From Actinomadura xylanilytica (GTDB lineage: Bacteria > Actinomycetota > Actinomycetes > Streptosporangiales > Streptosporangiaceae): a DNA stretch of 64,000 nt. This document shows, piece by piece, positions 61,296-64,000 of this stretch (position 1 is its first letter; each line of letters opens with the position of its first letter). A model generated the notes under the pieces. The model did not search any database and was not told where the DNA came from. It saw only the letters and a list, made by a program, of their open reading frames with translations. The DNA is taken from contig NZ_JASNWE010000001.1 in NCBI RefSeq assembly GCF_030283145.1, positions 742,690 through 806,689 of the forward strand, written 5' to 3'. The position numbers and the translations under genes are program-made.

Positions 61296-62333
61296 ATGAA
61301 CCAGACCAGGTCCGCCGCGCCGCGCCCCCCGCACCGCCCCTGGCCCCTCCGGCTGCTCCGCGAGCGCAGCGTGAAGCTGGCGGTGCTCTGCTGGATCGCC
61401 GCCAACGCGCTGGTGCTGGCGCTCGCCGGCAAGGCCCTCCCCTTCGACTGGCCGGGCGACGCCGAGGGGACGCCGGCGGACCGGCTGGTGGAGTTCAACC
61501 TCCGCCTCCTGGAGGTCCTGATCCTGATGGGGGTGGTGTACTGGCTGACCCGCAAGCGCCCCCGCCTCGACCTCGCCGAACGGTCCCCCGAACGGTCCCT
61601 GGCCCTGCGCGAGACGCTCTGGCTCGTGGCGTACGGCGTGGCCGGGCTGATCGTCGGCAACCTGCTGGCGCGCGCGTTCGGCTGGCACCCGTTCGCCCTG
61701 CACCTGGCCGGCACCCTGTACGGGACGCACCTGCACGTCACCGCCGCCGAAGCGGTCACGTGGGCCGGCTACAACCTGGTGGTCTACGCGGCCGTCCCGC
61801 TGCTGTACTTCCGCCGGCGCTACTCGTCCACCGCGCTCAACCTCAGGTCCGCGGACCGGCTGGGCGACACCAAGGTCATCATCGTCGTGCTGGTGATCGA
61901 GTCGGTGGTCCAGTACACCGCGATGCACCCGGAGACGTTCGACCTGGAGGGCCGCCAACTCCTGCTCGGGCTGCCGCTGACGTTCGTCCTCTACCTGGCC
62001 GGGGCGGTGCTCCCGGCGATGGTGTTCATCTACTGCATCCTGGTACCGCGCTTCCTGCGCCTCACCGGGTCGACCGCGACGACCGTCATCCTGGGCGGGC
62101 TGGCCTACACGGCGCTGCACGTATGGGACGCGTGGACGGTGTTCGACTCCCCCGGCCGGGCGGTGCTGTCGCTGGTCTTCCTGCTGGCCACCTACTTCGC
62201 GCCCGGGATGATCAAGACCTGGCTGACCGTGCGGACCGGCAACGCCTGGGTGCACGTGTGGGCCTACCACGCGTTCGCGCCGCACACCCTCCACGACACC
62301 CCGAACATCGTGCGCATCTTCGGCATCCGCTGA
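61296..62333 (+). CDS. Multi-pass membrane protein of unknown family
   Basis: A 345-residue protein with about eight membrane helices (for example about residues 28-44, 67-85, 106-126, 147-168, 188-206, 218-250, 262-276 and 286-300). Histidines cluster late, in AYTALHVWDAW and in VWAYHAFAPHTLHDTPNI, which is reminiscent of intramembrane metalloprotease-like proteins, but the EExxxR motif of CPBP proteases is not seen, so this label is not given. Upstream is a striking pair of palindromes. It converges with a tetR gene. Likely regulated by a TetR repressor. Confidence 0.75.
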   Translation: MNQTRSAAPRPPHRPWPLRLLRERSVKLAVLCWIAANALVLALAGKALPFDWPGDAEGTPADRLVEFNLRLLEVLILMGVVYWLTRKRPRLDLAERSPERSLALRETLWLVAYGVAGLIVGNLLARAFGWHPFALHLAGTLYGTHLHVTAAEAVTWAGYNLVVYAAVPLLYFRRRYSSTALNLRSADRLGDTKVIIVVLVIESVVQYTAMHPETFDLEGRQLLLGLPLTFVLYLAGAVLPAMVFIYCILVPRFLRLTGSTATTVILGGLAYTALHVWDAWTVFDSPGRAVLSLVFLLATYFAPGMIKTWLTVRTGNAWVHVWAYHAFAPHTLHDTPNIVRIFGIR

Positions 62334-62388
62334 ATCCGCCGGGCGGGCGGGCCGCAGCGTTCAGGGCCCGCCGCCCGGACGGCGGTCC

Positions 62389-62937
62389 TCAGGCTCGGAG
62401 GCCGTCCAGCATGACCCGGGTCATGGCGTCGCCCGGACGGGCACCGGGGCGGCAGACCGTCGCGCTGAACAGCTCGATCACCTCGCCGGGCGTGATGTCG
62501 CCGCGTACCGCGCCCTCCCGCTGGGCCCGCCCGGCGATCTCCTCCAGCAGGCCGGTGACCTCGCGCTGGAGCTCGATACGCTCGCGCGCGCCCACCGTAC
62601 AGGTCCCCGCGCCGTCCTCCGCGGTGTCCTCCGCCAGCGACTTGAGCAGGGCCAGCGGCTGTCCGGTGCAGTAGCCGACGAGGAGGTTCAGCACCTCCCA
62701 GCCCGGCAGCTCGCGTCCGACCAGCGAACGCACCTCGGCGCGGAGCCGGTGCAGCACGTCCATCCCGATCTCCTCCAGCAGCCCGCGCCGGTCGGGAAAG
62801 TGCCGGTAGAGCGTCCCCACGCCGAGCCCGGCCGCGCGCGCGATCTCCTCCATCGACACGCCCGGTCCGCGCTCGGCCAGCAGGTCGAGCGCCGTCTGGA
62901 CGATGCGATCGCGGTTGCGCCGCGCGTCGGCCCGCAT
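62389..62937 (-). CDS. TetR family transcriptional regulator
   Basis: A 182-residue TetR-type protein. The helix-turn-helix spans RNRDRIVQTALDLLAERGPG to LGVGTLYRHFPDRR (about residues 7-50). The C-terminal domain has conserved-looking EVRSLVGRELPGWE and ELFSATVCRPG. It is divergent from the LLM oxidoreductase gene, with a 92-bp gap holding a GAATC-GTA-GATTC palindrome, and convergent with the membrane gene whose promoter has two other palindromes. Either locus may be its target; the adjoining divergent gene is the default choice. Confidence 0.88.
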   Translation of the reverse strand: MRADARRNRDRIVQTALDLLAERGPGVSMEEIARAAGLGVGTLYRHFPDRRGLLEEIGMDVLHRLRAEVRSLVGRELPGWEVLNLLVGYCTGQPLALLKSLAEDTAEDGAGTCTVGARERIELQREVTGLLEEIAGRAQREGAVRGDITPGEVIELFSATVCRPGARPGDAMTRVMLDGLRA

Positions 62938-62960
62938 CGTTCCCTCCCCGAGGTCAACCG

Positions 62961-62973
62961 GAATCGTAGATTC
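62961..62973. promoter_or_regulatory. Compact palindrome between tetR and LLM oxidoreductase
   Basis: GAATC-GTA-GATTC is a perfect 5-3-5 dyad 24 bp upstream of the tetR start and 57 bp upstream of the oxidoreductase start. Position and symmetry fit a TetR operator for the divergent pair. Confidence 0.6.
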
Positions 62974-63029
62974 AGGTTACCCTAGGCGAGTAAACGGAAC
63001 CGGAAGATCCGATTCATCTTGGAGGAGCC

Positions 63030-63932
63030 ATGCGCATCGGCACGTTCTCGGTCGCCGCGGCGGCGACGCTGGAGGAGCTGACCGCCGAGGTCCAGGCCGC
63101 CGCGGCGGCCGGGCTCGACAGCGCGTTCTTCGGCCAGACCACCGCGTGGGACGCGATCACCGTGGCGGCGATCGCGGGCCGGGCCGCGCCCGGGATCGAG
63201 ACCGGCACCGCGATCACGACGACCTACCCCCGGCACCCGATCGCGCTGGCCAGCCAGGCGGTCACGGCCCAGGCGCTCACCGGCGGCCGGTTCACGCTCG
63301 GCATCGGGCCGAGCCACCGGTCGATCGTCCAGGACGCGTTCGGCTACTCCTACGACCGCCCGGCCCGGCACACCGAGGAGTACCTGACCGCCCTGCGGCC
63401 CCTGCTGCGTGGCGAGGAGGTCGACTTCCACGGCGAGACGCTGACCGCCGTCGGGCAGGTCGACGCCCCCGGCGCCACCCCGCCGTCGGTGCTGATCTCG
63501 GCGCTCGGCCCGGTGATGCTCCGGATCGCGGGCGAGCTGGCCGACGGCACGGTCACCACCTGGGTCACGGCGCAGGGCGTCGCCGAGCACATCGTGCCCG
63601 GGCTCACCAAGGCCGCCGAGGCCGCGGGCCGCCCGGCGCCGCGCGTCGCGGTCGGCACCGTCATGGCCCTCACCGGCGACCCGGACGGCGCGCGGGAGCG
63701 GCTCGCCGAGCAGCTCGGCTTCGCCGGCGAGTTCCCCGGCTACCGGGCGATGCTCGACCGGCAGGGGCTGTCCGGCGTGCACGAGACGATCATCGCGGGC
63801 GACGAGGCGGAGATCGAGCGGGCCGTCCGCCGCTTCGCCGCCGCCGGGGCCACCGACCTGCTGGTCAGCGCCCTCGGCGACGACGCCGAGCGGGCCCGCA
63901 CGATCGAGCTGCTCGGCGCCCTGCGCGGCTGA
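63030..63932 (+). CDS. LLM class F420-dependent oxidoreductase
   Basis: A 300-residue luciferase-like (bacterial luciferase superfamily) oxidoreductase of the F420-dependent subgroup. Landmarks are the start MRIGTFSVAAAATLEELTAE, SAFFGQTTAWDAITVAAIAG, QALTGGRFTLGIGPSHR (about residues 81-97) and the C-terminal SALGDDAERARTI. These enzymes transfer hydride to or from F420H2, matching the npdG gene at 43293. It is divergent from a TetR gene, which likely represses it. The natural substrate is not shown. Confidence 0.89.
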   Translation: MRIGTFSVAAAATLEELTAEVQAAAAAGLDSAFFGQTTAWDAITVAAIAGRAAPGIETGTAITTTYPRHPIALASQAVTAQALTGGRFTLGIGPSHRSIVQDAFGYSYDRPARHTEEYLTALRPLLRGEEVDFHGETLTAVGQVDAPGATPPSVLISALGPVMLRIAGELADGTVTTWVTAQGVAEHIVPGLTKAAEAAGRPAPRVAVGTVMALTGDPDGARERLAEQLGFAGEFPGYRAMLDRQGLSGVHETIIAGDEAEIERAVRRFAAAGATDLLVSALGDDAERARTIELLGALRG

Positions 63933-63977
63933 CGGCCGCGCCCGGCCGGGCACGGCGCGGGCCGGCGGCGCACCGGG

Positions 63978-64000
63978 TCAGCCCGGGACGATGAACCCGG
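63978..64000 (-). CDS. Possible C-terminal end of a truncated minus-strand gene
   Basis: The last bases read, on the minus strand, GFIVPG followed by a TGA stop at 63978-63980. The rest would lie outside the window. The length is too small to be sure that it is coding, but such short endings are common for genes cut by the window edge. Confidence 0.3.

Noticed and set aside
61296..62333. CPBP intramembrane protease
   Set aside because: Late histidines are suggestive, but the EExxxR motif is absent.

Overview
The window is about 64 kb of very GC-rich chromosome from an actinomycete. Strong third-position GC, many GTG starts, F420-linked enzymes (NADPH:F420 oxidoreductase, an LLM-class oxidoreductase), a GlnR-type operator, IdeR/DtxR-type iron boxes and a type I terpene cyclase all fit a Streptosporangiales/Thermomonosporaceae-like organism such as Actinomadura. 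The genus is an inference from style and gene content. No rRNA, tRNA, CRISPR array or intact transposase was recognised.

The backbone is the conserved actinobacterial lipoate/glutamine block: TIGR01777 epimerase - lipB - lipA - DUF4191 - RDD - glnA ... S33 lipoprotein peptidase ... glnE ... glnA2 ... nadE ... panB. From memory it matches the order Rv2216-Rv2225 of Mycobacterium tuberculosis. Here it is stretched by insertions. GlnA carries the adenylylation tyrosine, GlnE is the enzyme that would modify it, and a textbook-like GlnR operator precedes glnA, so nitrogen control is represented at both transcription and protein level. glnA2 lacks the adenylylation motif and lies downstream of a polar amino-acid ABC importer on the same strand.

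Region by region: 0.1-8.5 kb holds the lipoate and glnA block. 8.5-14.1 kb is an accessory, partly decayed insert: frameshifted remnant, orphan minus-strand ORF, N-terminally truncated radical-SAM gene coupled to a dTMP kinase-like gene and a NUDIX gene, SDR tail remnant, then a divergent quinone-oxidoreductase/TetR pair with a very clear twin operator. 14.1-25.6 kb holds an SNF2-type helicase, OsmC, a secreted peptidase, two tandem PAP2 membrane enzymes, glnE and a secreted FG-GAP protein. 25.6-29.7 kb holds glnA2 and the amino-acid importer. 29.8-33.2 kb holds an orphan terpene cyclase, an ArsR-type regulator and a divergent MFS exporter. 33.2-41.9 kb holds nadE, a multidomain SpoIIE phosphatase, a TetR/DHA2 exporter pair, panB and two unknown genes. 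42.1-47.7 kb holds a K+ channel, npdG, map, a tiny Cys/His protein, a membrane helix-hairpin-helix protein and a LigD-type phosphoesterase fused to a degenerate ligase domain. 47.6-52.5 kb is a ferric-siderophore uptake locus around a divergent iron-box dyad. 52.7-64 kb holds a YdjM-like protein, a two-component system with two tandem GerMN-like lipoproteins, a GT-C type membrane protein, a baeRF3-type protein, an HtrA-like protease and two further palindrome-controlled loci.

Nothing in the window is clearly a wholly new system. The best candidates for novelty are the phosphoesterase/pseudo-ligase fusion, the two-component/twin-lipoprotein operon and the radical-SAM/dTMP kinase/NUDIX cassette in the decayed island. 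Several compact dyad operators also give testable regulatory predictions.
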